The position numbers and the translations under genes were made by a program. Below are positions 22,427 through 31,659 of a stretch of 64,000 bases of DNA, one piece after another. The notes below the pieces were generated by a model. That model was not told where the DNA came from. It did not search any database and saw only the letters and a program-made list of their open reading frames with translations. How positions within the stretch are numbered: the stretch's first letter is position 1; each line of letters opens with the position of its first letter. The DNA comes from Thiotrichaceae bacterium (lineage in GTDB: Bacteria; Pseudomonadota; Gammaproteobacteria; Thiotrichales; Thiotrichaceae): the NCBI GenBank assembly GCA_026991755.1, contig JALXAX010000051.1, positions 1-64,000 of the forward strand. Reading direction: 5' to 3'.

Positions 22427-23737
22427 ATGAAAACGAAGTTCCAAATTACAGCCAAACACTATTGGCATACAACAAGGTCAGTTACACTACTCCTCATTTA
22501 TCAAAATGTGGCGTATTCGGGGGTATCTGACCATCTCGCTAGAGAAACAATAATAAAACACATTGAGGGCAACACCGTGGCTAACATTTCGCAGTACTCC
22601 AACCTAACATATATCATTGAACTTATTGCTTTAGGTTTAGTTGCAGCGGCTTTACTTGCCGTCACCTTTTCTATTTACGTTCGCATCAAATCGGGTAAAA
22701 AAGAACAAAAGAAAATATTATCATTGCGACGTTCAGCCGAACATGACAAAAAAATATTTGATGAAACCATTGCTGAAATAAATAATATTGGTAAAAAGAT
22801 TCAAACAGAAGCCGCTGAAACTCAGCAACAACTCAATCAGGTAAACGAAACGGTTAAAACAGCTGAGAAACAGGCTGAAAATATTACCTCTCTTGAATTA
22901 GATATGAAACAGCTTGTTGATGGTACAACAGAGCGAATGGCTCATATACAGCAACATTGGGAGCAACAACTTAAAGACACCACTGATACTATTAGTCAAA
23001 TCAATGGACACCTTGAAAACAGCTTAGGGAAAACGGCCGAACAAAGCAAACAAGCGGAAAGCCTACTAAGCAACCTATCTAATATCCAAAGCAGCAACCA
23101 ATTTACTCGAGAAACCGTACCAGTAGTAAATGCTGACAACACAGCAATTAATGCGGAAATTAAAGAAACTCTAGACTTAACACTCAAAGAATCAAAAGAC
23201 CTTCTTATTCAAATAAAGGATTATCAGGAACAAGCAAAAGCCGCATTTACATCATTTACTAGTACATTAGGTAGCTTTGAATCACAAGCTCATGAGCAGT
23301 TTGACGATATTTTTAACACTGCTGATATCGCTCGACAAGAACTTAATGCCAACCTCGACGAAAGCCGTGAATACATGAAAATTTTCCGCAAGGAAGAACC
23401 ACAGCAAGAGAACTTGGTTCTAGAGGGTATCGATAAACTACCCGCTAATAGTGATAAAAACCGTGATGAAGGTAGTGAAAAAAATGAAACAGTGGCTCCT
23501 GAATCCAATAATTCAGAAATGAAAGAGAAAAACGTTGAACCACCTAAAATAGAAATCTCTCAACGTAATATAAAAGAACGCAAGGGAAGACCCATTATCA
23601 ACATGCATGATGCTGAAGACCTCACAGATCCTTCATTAATCAAAAGTTACGGTAAAACGCCTATTGAGAATCCCGACTATGAAGAAGATAAAAACCTTGT
23701 CTCTTTATTTTCTAAGTTTCGTCATCACGGCTCCTAG
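22427..23737 (+). CDS. Membrane-anchored coiled-coil protein (436 aa)
   Basis: No family recognised. One membrane span at about residues 64-87 (ELIALGLVAAALLAVTFSIYV), then a long Gln/Glu/Ala-rich coiled coil (about 90-330) reminiscent of methyl-accepting or RmuC-like helices, and an acidic, disordered C-terminus. No methyltransferase, nuclease or HAMP signature is clear. The first 60 residues may be periplasmic. Structural or scaffolding role possible. Confidence 0.7.
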   Translation: MKTKFQITAKHYWHTTRSVTLLLIYQNVAYSGVSDHLARETIIKHIEGNTVANISQYSNLTYIIELIALGLVAAALLAVTFSIYVRIKSGKKEQKKILSLRRSAEHDKKIFDETIAEINNIGKKIQTEAAETQQQLNQVNETVKTAEKQAENITSLELDMKQLVDGTTERMAHIQQHWEQQLKDTTDTISQINGHLENSLGKTAEQSKQAESLLSNLSNIQSSNQFTRETVPVVNADNTAINAEIKETLDLTLKESKDLLIQIKDYQEQAKAAFTSFTSTLGSFESQAHEQFDDIFNTADIARQELNANLDESREYMKIFRKEEPQQENLVLEGIDKLPANSDKNRDEGSEKNETVAPESNNSEMKEKNVEPPKIEISQRNIKERKGRPIINMHDAEDLTDPSLIKSYGKTPIENPDYEEDKNLVSLFSKFRHHGS

Positions 23738-23848
23738 ATATTTTAATATCGACCTATGCTCTTCAAGTCGGTTATCAAACGGTTAATCAACACGCCCTCC
23801 ATGCCTAATATTTGCTACTATTAGGTTTTAATTTTTTAAAAATCAATC

Positions 23849-24784
23849 ATGAATGTAATTCTCGCAAACCCCCGAGGCTTCTGTGCTGGCGTTGATCGCG
23901 CCATCGAGATTGTCGATCGTGCACTTGAACAATTTGGTGCTCCTATTTATGTGCGTCATGAAGTGGTTCATAACCGATTTGTAGTCAACAATCTTCGTGA
24001 CAAAGGCGCTGTGTTTGTTAAGGAACTTGATGAAATCCCCGATGATAAAATCGTGATTTTCAGTGCTCATGGCGTCTCTAAACTTGTGCAAGACAATGCA
24101 AAAGAACGCGGATTAAAAGTATTTGATGCTACCTGCCCGCTTGTTACCAAAGTACATCTAGAAGTACTTCGGCATAGCCGAGACGGCTTAGATACTATTT
24201 TGATTGGGCACAAAGGACATCCTGAGGTGGAAGGCACCATGGGCCAATACGACACTTCTCATGGTGGCCGTATTTATCGAGTTGACTCTGTCAAAGAAGT
24301 TGAAGAGCTAAAAATAAACCATCCCGAGAAGGTTGCCTTTGTCACACAAACCACACTTTCTGTCGATGATACATCTGTCGTTATTGATGCTTTACGCGAA
24401 CGTTTTCCTAGTATCATTGGCCCTAAGAAAGATGATATTTGTTATGCCACACAAAACCGCCAAGATGCGCTGAAGTGGCTAGCTGACTCCAGTGATATCG
24501 TCTTAGTTGTTGGCTCTCCCAATAGCTCAAACTCCAATCGATTAAAAGAAATTGCACTTAAGCGCGGAAAAGAAGCTTATCTCATTGATGGTGCCGAAGA
24601 TATCCAACCTGAATGGTTTAAGGGAGTAGAAAATATAGGGCTTACCGCAGGAGCATCTGCACCCGAAGTATTAGTTGGTGCAGTGATAAATCGTCTTAAG
24701 GAGCTAGGCGCAAACATATCGGATGATGATCAAGGCATTGTCGAAAATGTATCCTTTGTGCTTCCTAAAGAACTACGTGCTTAA
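23849..24784 (+). CDS. ispH: 4-hydroxy-3-methylbut-2-enyl diphosphate reductase
   Basis: 311 residues; last step of the MEP isoprenoid pathway, making IPP and DMAPP with a [4Fe-4S] cluster. Cluster Cys are visible in [12 protein letters not shown] (Cys12), [11 protein letters not shown] and [11 protein letters not shown]. Substrate residues lie in [11 protein letters not shown] and [11 protein letters not shown]. The pathway is also represented here by dxs, ispA and ispB. Confidence 0.97.
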   Translation: MNVILANPRGFCAGVDRAIEIVDRALEQFGAPIYVRHEVVHNRFVVNNLRDKGAVFVKELDEIPDDKIVIFSAHGVSKLVQDNAKERGLKVFDATCPLVTKVHLEVLRHSRDGLDTILIGHKGHPEVEGTMGQYDTSHGGRIYRVDSVKEVEELKINHPEKVAFVTQTTLSVDDTSVVIDALRERFPSIIGPKKDDICYATQNRQDALKWLADSSDIVLVVGSPNSSNSNRLKEIALKRGKEAYLIDGAEDIQPEWFKGVENIGLTAGASAPEVLVGAVINRLKELGANISDDDQGIVENVSFVLPKELRA

Positions 24785-24792
24785 TAATTGAT

Positions 24793-25677
24793 ATGTCAAT
24801 TGACTGGTCTCTCATCAGTACCGCTATCAATAAGACAACAGGGGATTCAATCACTCTCAAAAATCCTCAGTCGGTTAGTGGTGGATGTATTAATGAAGCA
24901 TGGAAAGTTGAAGACCAACAGCAACGAACTTGGTTTGTAAAACTCAATAAACCCAGTAGAACGCTCATGTTTGAAGCTGAACTACTGGGTCTTCAAGCAA
25001 TAAGAGACTCTCAAAGCATCTTAGCCCCCAAACCCCTTTGCGCAGGTAAAACACAACAATATTCCTTTATAGTTATGGAATACCTACCGCTAAAGGGAAG
25101 CCCTAATGCTGCTGACACAGGCACAAACCTCGCAAAGATGCACCAACATATCCAAACCACTTTTGGCTGGCATATGGACAACACCATAGGCTCTACTCCT
25201 CAAATTAATACACCAAAGAATGACTGGATAAGTTTCTGGAAAGAGCAGCGCTTATTGTTTCAACTAGATCTTGCCTTAAACAAGGGTTTCCCTCACCACA
25301 GTTACGATGCTGGTTTGGCGTTAGCTGAACAGCTAGAGCACTTCTTCACAACCTACCGCCCTATAGCTTCATTACTTCATGGTGATCTTTGGGGTGGAAA
25401 TTGTAGCGCTAACGATAAAGGACAACCTGTTATCTACGACCCTGCCGTCTACTTTGGTGATCATGAAACAGACTTAGCAATGACAGAGCTATTTGGTGGT
25501 TTTGGTTCACGCTTTATGGATAGCTATAATGACACTTTTACTATTGATGATGGCTATAACACGCGTAAAACCTTATACAGCCTGTACCATATTCTTAACC
25601 ACTACCACCTCTTTGGTGGTAGCTACGGCTCACAAGCTGCAAGGATGATAGATTCATTACTTAGCGAACTGCGATGA
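24793..25677 (+). CDS. Fructosamine kinase family protein
   Basis: 294 residues, aminoglycoside-phosphotransferase-like fold. The catalytic loop is LLHGDLWGGNC, and YDPAVYFGDHETDLAMTELF is the family motif. Phosphorylates ketosamines or ribulosamines on glycated proteins, so they fall apart (deglycation). It lies eight bases after ispH and its end overlaps the converging methyltransferase gene by 17 bases. Confidence 0.93.
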   Translation: MSIDWSLISTAINKTTGDSITLKNPQSVSGGCINEAWKVEDQQQRTWFVKLNKPSRTLMFEAELLGLQAIRDSQSILAPKPLCAGKTQQYSFIVMEYLPLKGSPNAADTGTNLAKMHQHIQTTFGWHMDNTIGSTPQINTPKNDWISFWKEQRLLFQLDLALNKGFPHHSYDAGLALAEQLEHFFTTYRPIASLLHGDLWGGNCSANDKGQPVIYDPAVYFGDHETDLAMTELFGGFGSRFMDSYNDTFTIDDGYNTRKTLYSLYHILNHYHLFGGSYGSQAARMIDSLLSELR

Positions 25678-26233
25678 TCTCAGCTTGATTTCGAATACCT
25701 TTGCTTGTATCACCCATCAGCCCTTCTTCGTGATAGTGCAATATATCCATATCTTTACAGAAATGAAGCAACTCTCCTTTTTCTAACAAAAAACCTTCAT
25801 TCCTAGGGCCAATTTCTTCAACCTTTTCTTTTACCCATGTTTGATAAAACAATATACCACCTGTCTTTAAATGCTGAATAATTTCGGGCATTAATGATCG
25901 ATTCAAAAAATGACTTACTACGATGACATCATACTGATTGTCATCTAGACCCTTTGTTTCAACATCCCTAACCATTCCCATGATATCTAGCTTCAGCCGC
26001 TCAGAGTGATTATTAACGGTATCGATAGCAACTTCTGATATATCAATAGCCTCAACCGTTAAGCCACGCTCTGCCATATAAAAAGCATTACCTGCCTGCC
26101 CACAGGCTAAGTCGAGCGCCAACCCTTCTTGCGGTAATAAATATCCATACTCACGTAATACCCTACAAGCTTTTATTTCTTTTGTGTTAACTTGATACGT
26201 GTGATTCCATTTAATAGCTGTTTTGTTATTCAT
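25661..26233 (-). CDS. Class I SAM-dependent methyltransferase (TehB-like)
   Basis: 190 residues. Motif I is ALDLACGQAGNAFYMAERG, followed by VEAIDISEVAID and the acidic VIVVSHFLNR loop. The N-terminus KWNHTYQ resembles TehB-type small-molecule methyltransferases. The longer frame to 26299 reads into a repeat-A remnant (peptide YLSYLSC), so I start at MNNKTAIKWNH. Confidence 0.85.
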   Translation of the reverse strand: MNNKTAIKWNHTYQVNTKEIKACRVLREYGYLLPQEGLALDLACGQAGNAFYMAERGLTVEAIDISEVAIDTVNNHSERLKLDIMGMVRDVETKGLDDNQYDVIVVSHFLNRSLMPEIIQHLKTGGILFYQTWVKEKVEEIGPRNEGFLLEKGELLHFCKDMDILHYHEEGLMGDTSKGIRNQAEIIAVR

Positions 26234-26249
26234 AGCGTAACTACTAGTT

Positions 26250-26285
26250 ATTAGGCCATTGCACGAAAGATACGACAGATAAAAT
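26250..26285. repeat. Remnant of repeat family A (one end)
   Basis: GGCCATTGCACGAAAGATAC corresponds to the inverted terminal sequence and the adjoining ATATGACGGAT of family A. Only one end is left. It forms the upstream edge of the methyltransferase gene and created a false N-terminal extension there. Confidence 0.6.
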
Positions 26286-26465
26286 AGATTAACTCCCATT
26301 TTTTCTAAACTGCCAATAGCTCAGCTGTACCTCTTTCTTTGGCCATTCTTTCTCGTGTAAAGCCTCAGTTTAAAAGACTTATATATATAACGGGTTATTA
26401 AATTATAACCACTACAATGCTATGCTCTCGTCATATACACGTAAATTAAAATAACAGGAATTATA

Positions 26466-26807
26466 ATGGAAATCGAAGTAGATGGTAAAACAGTTGAACT
26501 TTCAGAAGCGGGTTGGTTAATGAACCTTGATGAGTGGACTGAAGATATTGCAGTAAAAATCGCTTCAGAAGTAGAAGGTATTGATGAGCTTACTGAAGAG
26601 CATTGGGATATTATTAACTTATCTCGTGAAGCATTTTACGAGAATGGCCAAGTTGCCGAGCCTCGTAAGTTCATGAAAATGATGAAAGCAAAGTTTGGAA
26701 AAGACAGAAGTACGAACAAGTACATCTTTAAGTTCTTCCCAAAAGGTGGCCTAATCAAGTCAGCTAATAAAATCGGTGGACTACCTCGCCCTAAAGGCTG
26801 TAGCTAA
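26466..26807 (+). CDS. tusE: TusE/DsrC family sulfur-relay protein
   Basis: 113 residues. W/H-rich DsrC core (LTEEHWDIINLSREAFYENG) and a flexible C-terminal arm ending GLPRPKGCS. The penultimate Cys112 is present. The second Cys that true DsrC proteins have about eleven residues before it is replaced by Asn101. This is the TusE-like state, so it most likely carries persulfide to TusA/MnmA for tRNA 2-thiolation rather than serving dissimilatory sulfite reductase. No tusBCD genes are next to it. Confidence 0.88.
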   Translation: MEIEVDGKTVELSEAGWLMNLDEWTEDIAVKIASEVEGIDELTEEHWDIINLSREAFYENGQVAEPRKFMKMMKAKFGKDRSTNKYIFKFFPKGGLIKSANKIGGLPRPKGCS

Positions 26808-26817
26808 TCTACTGACT

Positions 26818-26981
26818 AGGAGGCTGTCCGAGAATAGGAAGCGTAGCGAAAATCACAGGAGTATCATAAGGTGAGATTATTGGAAGAGGCAAATAGCCGT
26901 AGCTATTTAACGATTTCAATAACCTCAGATTATGATACTCATGGGGTTTGCAGTAGCTTTTTAGTTCTTGGTCAGCCTCCT
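26818..26981. repeat. Repeat family B, copy 1
   Basis: A 164-bp palindromic element with ends AGGAGGCTG.../...CAGCCTCCT, inner arms (ATTGGAAGAGG etc.) and a central hairpin AAATAGCCGTAGCTATTT (26891-26908). The central 16 bases are identical to those of repeat C copy 2. No coding capacity. It lies downstream of the TusE-like gene. Confidence 0.85.
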
Positions 26982-26985
26982 AACA

Positions 26986-27014
26986 CCTTGTCTTTTATTT
27001 ACTGAAAGACAAGG
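26986..27014. terminator. Convergent hairpin between tusE-like and ribF
   Basis: CCTTGTCTTT, 9-nt loop, AAAGACAAGG, a perfect 10-bp stem between converging genes. It may be a bidirectional terminator, though the T-run after the stem is weak. Confidence 0.45.
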
Positions 27015-27040
27015 TAGTTCATACTAGCTGTTAACATCTA

Positions 27041-27973
27041 TTAGCCCAATAACGCTTTTGCTCTTTCACTGTCTTGTGTAATCTGAGCCATCAAATCATC
27101 AAAACTATCAAACTTCTTTTCTGCTCGTAAAAACTCAACAAGCTCGATACAGACGTGCTTTCCATATACCTGCTCGTCAAAATCAAACACATACGTTTCC
27201 AAGCGTGTCTCCGTTCCAGATACTGTCGGTCTATTGCCAATATTAGCGACACCTTTTAAGGCTTCACCACCCAAACCATAAATTCTTACCGCATAAGCTC
27301 CTCTTGCTGCGACAATATCTTCTGGCAATGACAAGTTCAGCGTCGGAAACCCTATCGTGCGACCTCGTTTATCACCATGTTTCACCTTACCCGATAATTG
27401 ATAGCTATCGACTAGCAATGGATTTGCCTTAGAGAGTTCGCCTTTAGCAAGGTACTCTCGTATACGCGTACTACTAATCCTCTTCCCATCTTGCACAATG
27501 GTAGCTGTATTAGAAACCTCCATACCATATTGCACACCCACTTCGCAGAGCATTTGATAATCACCACGACGTTGCTTACCAAAACGGAAGTCATCACCAA
27601 TCACAAGATGCTTTATATTAAGTCGCTCTAATAAAATATCTTTAATAAAGCTTTCTGGCTCCATTTCGCTTAAAGCCGTGGAAAAATCAAGGCATACGAA
27701 CTCATCAATGCCTAAGTTTTCCAAAATACGAGCTTTATCCCTATAAGGGTAGATTCGACCAGGCAAGGGCTTTGCAAGCTTTACACTAAAGAACTCCGTC
27801 GGTAGAGGCTCGAAGCTGATAACCGTAGTAGGATAATTTGACTGCTCAGCTAATGCTTTTATTTGAGCAATTATTTTCCGATGACCTTTATGCAAGCCAT
27901 CAAAGTTACCAATAGTGGCTACACAGGGGAGGTGTTGTGACTGTGATAGCACTGTTCCACGGATTAATTTCAT
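27041..27973 (-). CDS. ribF: Bifunctional riboflavin kinase/FAD synthetase
   Basis: 310 residues. The N-terminal FAD synthetase nucleotidyltransferase part has IGNFDGLHKGHR and ISSTRIREYL. The C-terminal kinase has HGDKRGRTIGFPTLNL. Converts riboflavin to FMN and FAD. No FMN riboswitch precedes it here. trmL lies two bases upstream in the same direction. Confidence 0.96.
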   Translation of the reverse strand: MKLIRGTVLSQSQHLPCVATIGNFDGLHKGHRKIIAQIKALAEQSNYPTTVISFEPLPTEFFSVKLAKPLPGRIYPYRDKARILENLGIDEFVCLDFSTALSEMEPESFIKDILLERLNIKHLVIGDDFRFGKQRRGDYQMLCEVGVQYGMEVSNTATIVQDGKRISSTRIREYLAKGELSKANPLLVDSYQLSGKVKHGDKRGRTIGFPTLNLSLPEDIVAARGAYAVRIYGLGGEALKGVANIGNRPTVSGTETRLETYVFDFDEQVYGKHVCIELVEFLRAEKKFDSFDDLMAQITQDSERAKALLG

Positions 27974-27975
27974 AC

Positions 27976-28443
27976 TTAGCCCAAACTCGGATAATCATGC
28001 TGCCTAAGCGCCTCGTATACCATAATCGCAGCGGTATTTGAAAGATTTAAGCTTCGTGAGTTGGGCATAATGGGAATACGCACTTTATGATCATCATCTA
28101 ATGAGTCTAAAACTTCATCTGGCAAGCCCCTAGACTCAGGACCAAATAGAAAAATATCATCTTTTTTATAGTCTATTTGTGCATGGGAACGTGTGCCTTT
28201 AATGGTGAGCGCATAGATATTATCAACCACATCCAACGAATTAAGAAAGGCTTTATAGTTTTCATGTTCCTGGATCACAGCGATATCACGATAATCCATG
28301 CCAGCGCGACGTAAACGCTTTTCATCAAGAGAAAAGCTAAGTGGATGAATCAAGTGCAAACTACTGTTTGTATTGACACACAGGCGCATGATGTTGCCAG
28401 TATTAGGGGGGATTTCGGGTTCGAAAAGTGCGATATGAAACAT
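27976..28443 (-). CDS. trmL: tRNA (cytidine(34)-2'-O)-methyltransferase
   Basis: 155 residues, SPOUT fold with the trefoil-knot motifs PEIPPNTGNIMRLC, FGPESRGLP and IPIMPNSRSLNLSNTAAI. Methylates the wobble ribose of tRNA-Leu. Forms an operon with ribF. Confidence 0.95.
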   Translation of the reverse strand: MFHIALFEPEIPPNTGNIMRLCVNTNSSLHLIHPLSFSLDEKRLRRAGMDYRDIAVIQEHENYKAFLNSLDVVDNIYALTIKGTRSHAQIDYKKDDIFLFGPESRGLPDEVLDSLDDDHKVRIPIMPNSRSLNLSNTAAIMVYEALRQHDYPSLG

Positions 28444-28487
28444 AATGCACAGTGTATTGAATTTTTTTCAGATTGTCAGTTTCTTAT

Positions 28488-28569
28488 GAGACCTTTGTAT
28501 GATTTGCATGAATAGATGATGAGAGAGAATTACGTTCATTTTTACGAGTCATATCTTTCATGTAAGGCC
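28488..28569. repeat. Internally deleted copy of repeat family A
   Basis: GAGACCTTTGTATGA at the left and TATCTTTCATGTAAGGCC at the right, with only about 50 bases between them instead of 120. The central hairpin is lost. Confidence 0.65.
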
Positions 28570-28583
28570 AGTTATCAACAGGA

Positions 28584-29129
28584 CTATTTGATAATTGAAT
28601 TACGTAAAATATGAAATGAAACAGTATCACTATTTAGCAAGACATCTCCGTTATTATTTCGCACCACTGCAAACATACTATGAGTGCCTCGGTCTAAAGT
28701 ACTCAAACTCGCACTAAGTGCTTTACTATTTTCGACTAACTTTTTCCCATCAACATAGATGAAAATACTATCGCCACTTTTTAATGCAGGGGATAACTGA
28801 AAAGCCACTGTCACATTACCATCATTAGCTCGAATTGCTTCATCATCTTTTGGGTAAGCTACTGTGAAAGCCTCATAGCCAATCGCCTCTTCTTGCTTAG
28901 TTTCTTCCTTTTTTACTTCTATTTCTTTTGGTGAAAAAGAAGGATCTTTAAAGCCTGGGACGATAGTAAGTTCTTTGGTTTTTATTTCTTTAGCCTTATT
29001 GTGCTCGGGAGGATTGTCCCCATAAACCGTTTTACCATTTGCATCTTTCCATGAGTAAATCTTGGCATTACTAATTGAAAATACAGTGGAAAGAAGTGTG
29101 ATACTCAATAGTAGTATTACATTACGCAT
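28584..29129 (-). CDS. DUF4124 exported protein
   Basis: 181 residues. A signal peptide (about residues 1-22) is followed by the DUF4124 motif IYSWKDANGKTVYGDNPPEH. The C-terminal half resembles an immunoglobulin-like fold (VAFQLSPALKSGDSIFIYVDG). Periplasmic, function unknown; common in gammaproteobacteria. Confidence 0.85.
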   Translation of the reverse strand: MRNVILLLSITLLSTVFSISNAKIYSWKDANGKTVYGDNPPEHNKAKEIKTKELTIVPGFKDPSFSPKEIEVKKEETKQEEAIGYEAFTVAYPKDDEAIRANDGNVTVAFQLSPALKSGDSIFIYVDGKKLVENSKALSASLSTLDRGTHSMFAVVRNNNGDVLLNSDTVSFHILRNSIIK

Positions 29130-29283
29130 GACGATGACCTTAATTGTCCTGACACTAGACGCTTAACACTAGCACTTATTATAATGAAATGAGAAAACAA
29201 TCAGATAAAAGCCCCCTAACAGCGCAACGGAAGTTAAGAAAAAGGAAACAGAAGAAATAGGTCTGGATATTAAATCTAAAAGC

Positions 29284-29398
29284 AACTGCTCAGAATGCCC
29301 TCTACTTTGTTCAAGAGCAGGGCGAAAGCGAGCAGTTTATAGGGCATAAGTGCGCACTTTCAACGCAGCTATTGAGCAATAGTAGAGGGTAAGCTGAG
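29284..29398. repeat. Long imperfect inverted repeat (single copy)
   Basis: Nested arms AACTGCTCAG, CCCTCTACT and TTCAA on the left pair with TTGAG, AGTAGAGGG and CTGAGTAGTT on the right. It could fold into one long hairpin of about 110 nt downstream of ispB. It is not one of families A-D in sequence but has the same architecture. The rest of 29130-29418 holds nothing I recognise. Confidence 0.6.
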
Positions 29399-29418
29399 TA
29401 GTTACATCTAAAAATAGA

Positions 29419-30390
29419 CTAATAGGTACGACTAGTAGTGAAACGCGCTAGCTCTTCTAGAGCTGTTTTAAATTCATTATCTTCGAGACAAGCTAGACTT
29501 TCTATCGCCATATTCACTTCTAGCTCAGCCTTTTCACGAGTATAGCTTAAGGAATCAGTAGCGCTAATAATCTGCAAAATTGACGCTAAGTTATCCTCAC
29601 TACCTGGCTCTTCAATAGCCTTGCGAATAAGAGTCGCATCATCTCCAGAACTACGCTGTAAAGCAACAATAAGCGGCAAGGTCGGCTTACCTTCTGCTAG
29701 ATCATCACCAATATTCTTACCCATTTCTTCGGCAGAAGCACTGTAGTCTAAAATATCATCCACTAACTGAAAGGCTGTGCCTAAGTGTGTTCCATAACTC
29801 GCTATGGATGCTTGTTCTTCTTCAGGCAATCCAGCTAATACCGCTCCAATTAAACAGGCGGCTTCAAACAGTTTTGCTGTTTTAGAGTAAATAACTTCTA
29901 AATAACGTGCTTCACTGGTATCTGCATCATTACAATTCAGCAGCTGTAGCACTTCACCTTCCGCGATGGTATTTGTCGTATTAGCCAGAATCTCCATGAC
30001 GCGCATTTCACCAACATCAACCATCATTTCAAAAGAACGGGAATATAGAAAATCCCCTACTAGGACAGCTGCCTGATTACCCCAAACATTATTAGCAGTT
30101 TCTTTGCCTCGTCGTAAGTCAGACTCATCTACGACATCATCATGCAACAGCGTTGCAGTGTGAATAAACTCAACGATGGCTGCCACATCCACATGATGCT
30201 CACCTTTATAACCACAGGCACGTGCAACCAACAAGGCAAGCAAAGGGCGTAAACGTTTGCCGCCACTATTAATGATATAGGCACTAAGCTGATTAACGAG
30301 AACAACTTCTGACTGTAATCTTCGTTGAATTAACGAGTTAACAGCCTCCATGTCACTTGAAGCCAGCTTATAAATTGAATTGAAATCCAT
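29419..30390 (-). CDS. ispB: Octaprenyl diphosphate synthase
   Basis: 323 residues. First Asp-rich motif LLHDDVVDESDLRRG, second DDILDYSASAEEMGKNIGDD; GGKRLRPLL and YKGEH are typical. Elongates FPP to the ubiquinone side chain. It carries no large residue upstream of the first DDxxD that would mark a short-chain enzyme. Confidence 0.95.
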   Translation of the reverse strand: MDFNSIYKLASSDMEAVNSLIQRRLQSEVVLVNQLSAYIINSGGKRLRPLLALLVARACGYKGEHHVDVAAIVEFIHTATLLHDDVVDESDLRRGKETANNVWGNQAAVLVGDFLYSRSFEMMVDVGEMRVMEILANTTNTIAEGEVLQLLNCNDADTSEARYLEVIYSKTAKLFEAACLIGAVLAGLPEEEQASIASYGTHLGTAFQLVDDILDYSASAEEMGKNIGDDLAEGKPTLPLIVALQRSSGDDATLIRKAIEEPGSEDNLASILQIISATDSLSYTREKAELEVNMAIESLACLEDNEFKTALEELARFTTSRTY

Positions 30391-30591
30391 GAATGATAAG
30401 TCGTGGAGCTATAGGTAGTTGAAAGATAGATGCATGCTAGGTAGATGCTTGGATGGTGTCAAGCGATAACCTGCATGAACACTCTTTTAATAGTGGAATT
30501 ATCATAATAAAACATAATAAAAGACCATCAAAATAATTTCTAACGTTAGACAACACACAAGTGTACGCGTCAAATTGACCATTAGAGGCAA

Positions 30592-31659
30592 CTACAATAG
30601 TTTAATTTTCTTTTCTAGCAAGGTACGCTTACCTCGCTTAATTTTAACATCAATGATATCACCCACTTTTTTATCCCATAAGGCAATTTTAATATCTTCT
30701 AAAGCTTGAATTCTCGCACCATTAATAGCAACAATCTGGTCATCTTTTTTCAAGCCAGCTTTATGTGACTCCAACACTTTTGAAATTTTTATTGTGTTAT
30801 GTTGCATCACCATCTGAACACCTATTTTCCCTGATGCGGGTAGCTTGGCATGTTTGTTTTGTTGCAGCACATAGTCCACTTGGGTTTTGTGACCTTCAGG
30901 CTTTTGGTTGACTATGATGCTTGATGAGTAATTCAACCTTGCAGGTATCGCTTGGCGGATAACATGCCCTGACCCCGCTAGTAAGACAATGTTCTTAACC
31001 TTCCCTACATGAATTGCTTTATTAGCGTTCTCAGCCATGCTGGCATCCCACGCTAACTGCACATCTACAAAGTTATCTATGCCTTTACTATTTCCGTGTG
31101 CATGCTGTTGAAATATCTTAAGCAATCTTTCTCTATAAGCTTTAGTTGCTGTTATTTTTTTGGGTAATTGCTTTCTATCATTGGCATTTAGACCTTTGAT
31201 GCCATTTTTACTAATCTTTCGGGTCAACTCAATAGGTGCATTCAAAGCAAGTAAAGGAATATGGTGAGCTTTTGCGTAATGAAAAATATCGTGATATAAG
31301 CGAAAGTCATATCTCCAGCGCTTATACCAGTGAGTTTGCTTTAGCATTTGCTCATCGGTAAGTTTACCTGCTACATACTTATCTAAAATACCTTGGAAGG
31401 GGCTTTGCACAAACTCCACTCCTATTCCCATGTTAGGCCAATGTGGATGCAGTGCTTTTATTACCGCTAATTGTGTTTGATGGTCAGCATATGAGGTATG
31501 ACTTTCACCTACTAATACGATCTGCAGAGGTATTAGCTCAGGCAGGATTGTGGGCAAACGTGCTTTTTGAGTGGGAAATACTTTAGAAAGCGAGCTACAA
31601 CCACTCAGAGCTGTAGCTAGCAGCAGTACAATGACAAAGTAACGACTAATAATAGTCAT
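30592..31659 (-). CDS. ChaN-like lipoprotein with C-terminal PDZ domain
   Basis: 355 residues. Lipobox ALSGC, then the ChaN/TraB-PrgY (Tiki) domain with VLVGESHTSYADHQTQL and LAGSGHV. A PDZ domain lies at the C-terminus (VLESHKAGLKKDDQIVAING). ChaN binds haem and is regulated by iron in enterobacteria; the PDZ part suggests a protease or peptide-binding role. I start at ATG 31659, which has GGTAGAG upstream, giving a 14-base overlap with the aminotransferase gene. Confidence 0.85.
   Translation of the reverse strand: MTIISRYFVIVLLLATALSGCSSLSKVFPTQKARLPTILPELIPLQIVLVGESHTSYADHQTQLAVIKALHPHWPNMGIGVEFVQSPFQGILDKYVAGKLTDEQMLKQTHWYKRWRYDFRLYHDIFHYAKAHHIPLLALNAPIELTRKISKNGIKGLNANDRKQLPKKITATKAYRERLLKIFQQHAHGNSKGIDNFVDVQLAWDASMAENANKAIHVGKVKNIVLLAGSGHVIRQAIPARLNYSSSIIVNQKPEGHKTQVDYVLQQNKHAKLPASGKIGVQMVMQHNTIKISKVLESHKAGLKKDDQIVAINGARIQALEDIKIALWDKKVGDIIDVKIKRGKRTLLEKKIKLL

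Noticed and set aside
27041-28443. FMN riboswitch for ribF
   Set aside because: ribF follows trmL by two bases and no RFN-like structure is visible upstream of trmL, only a decayed repeat A on the far side.
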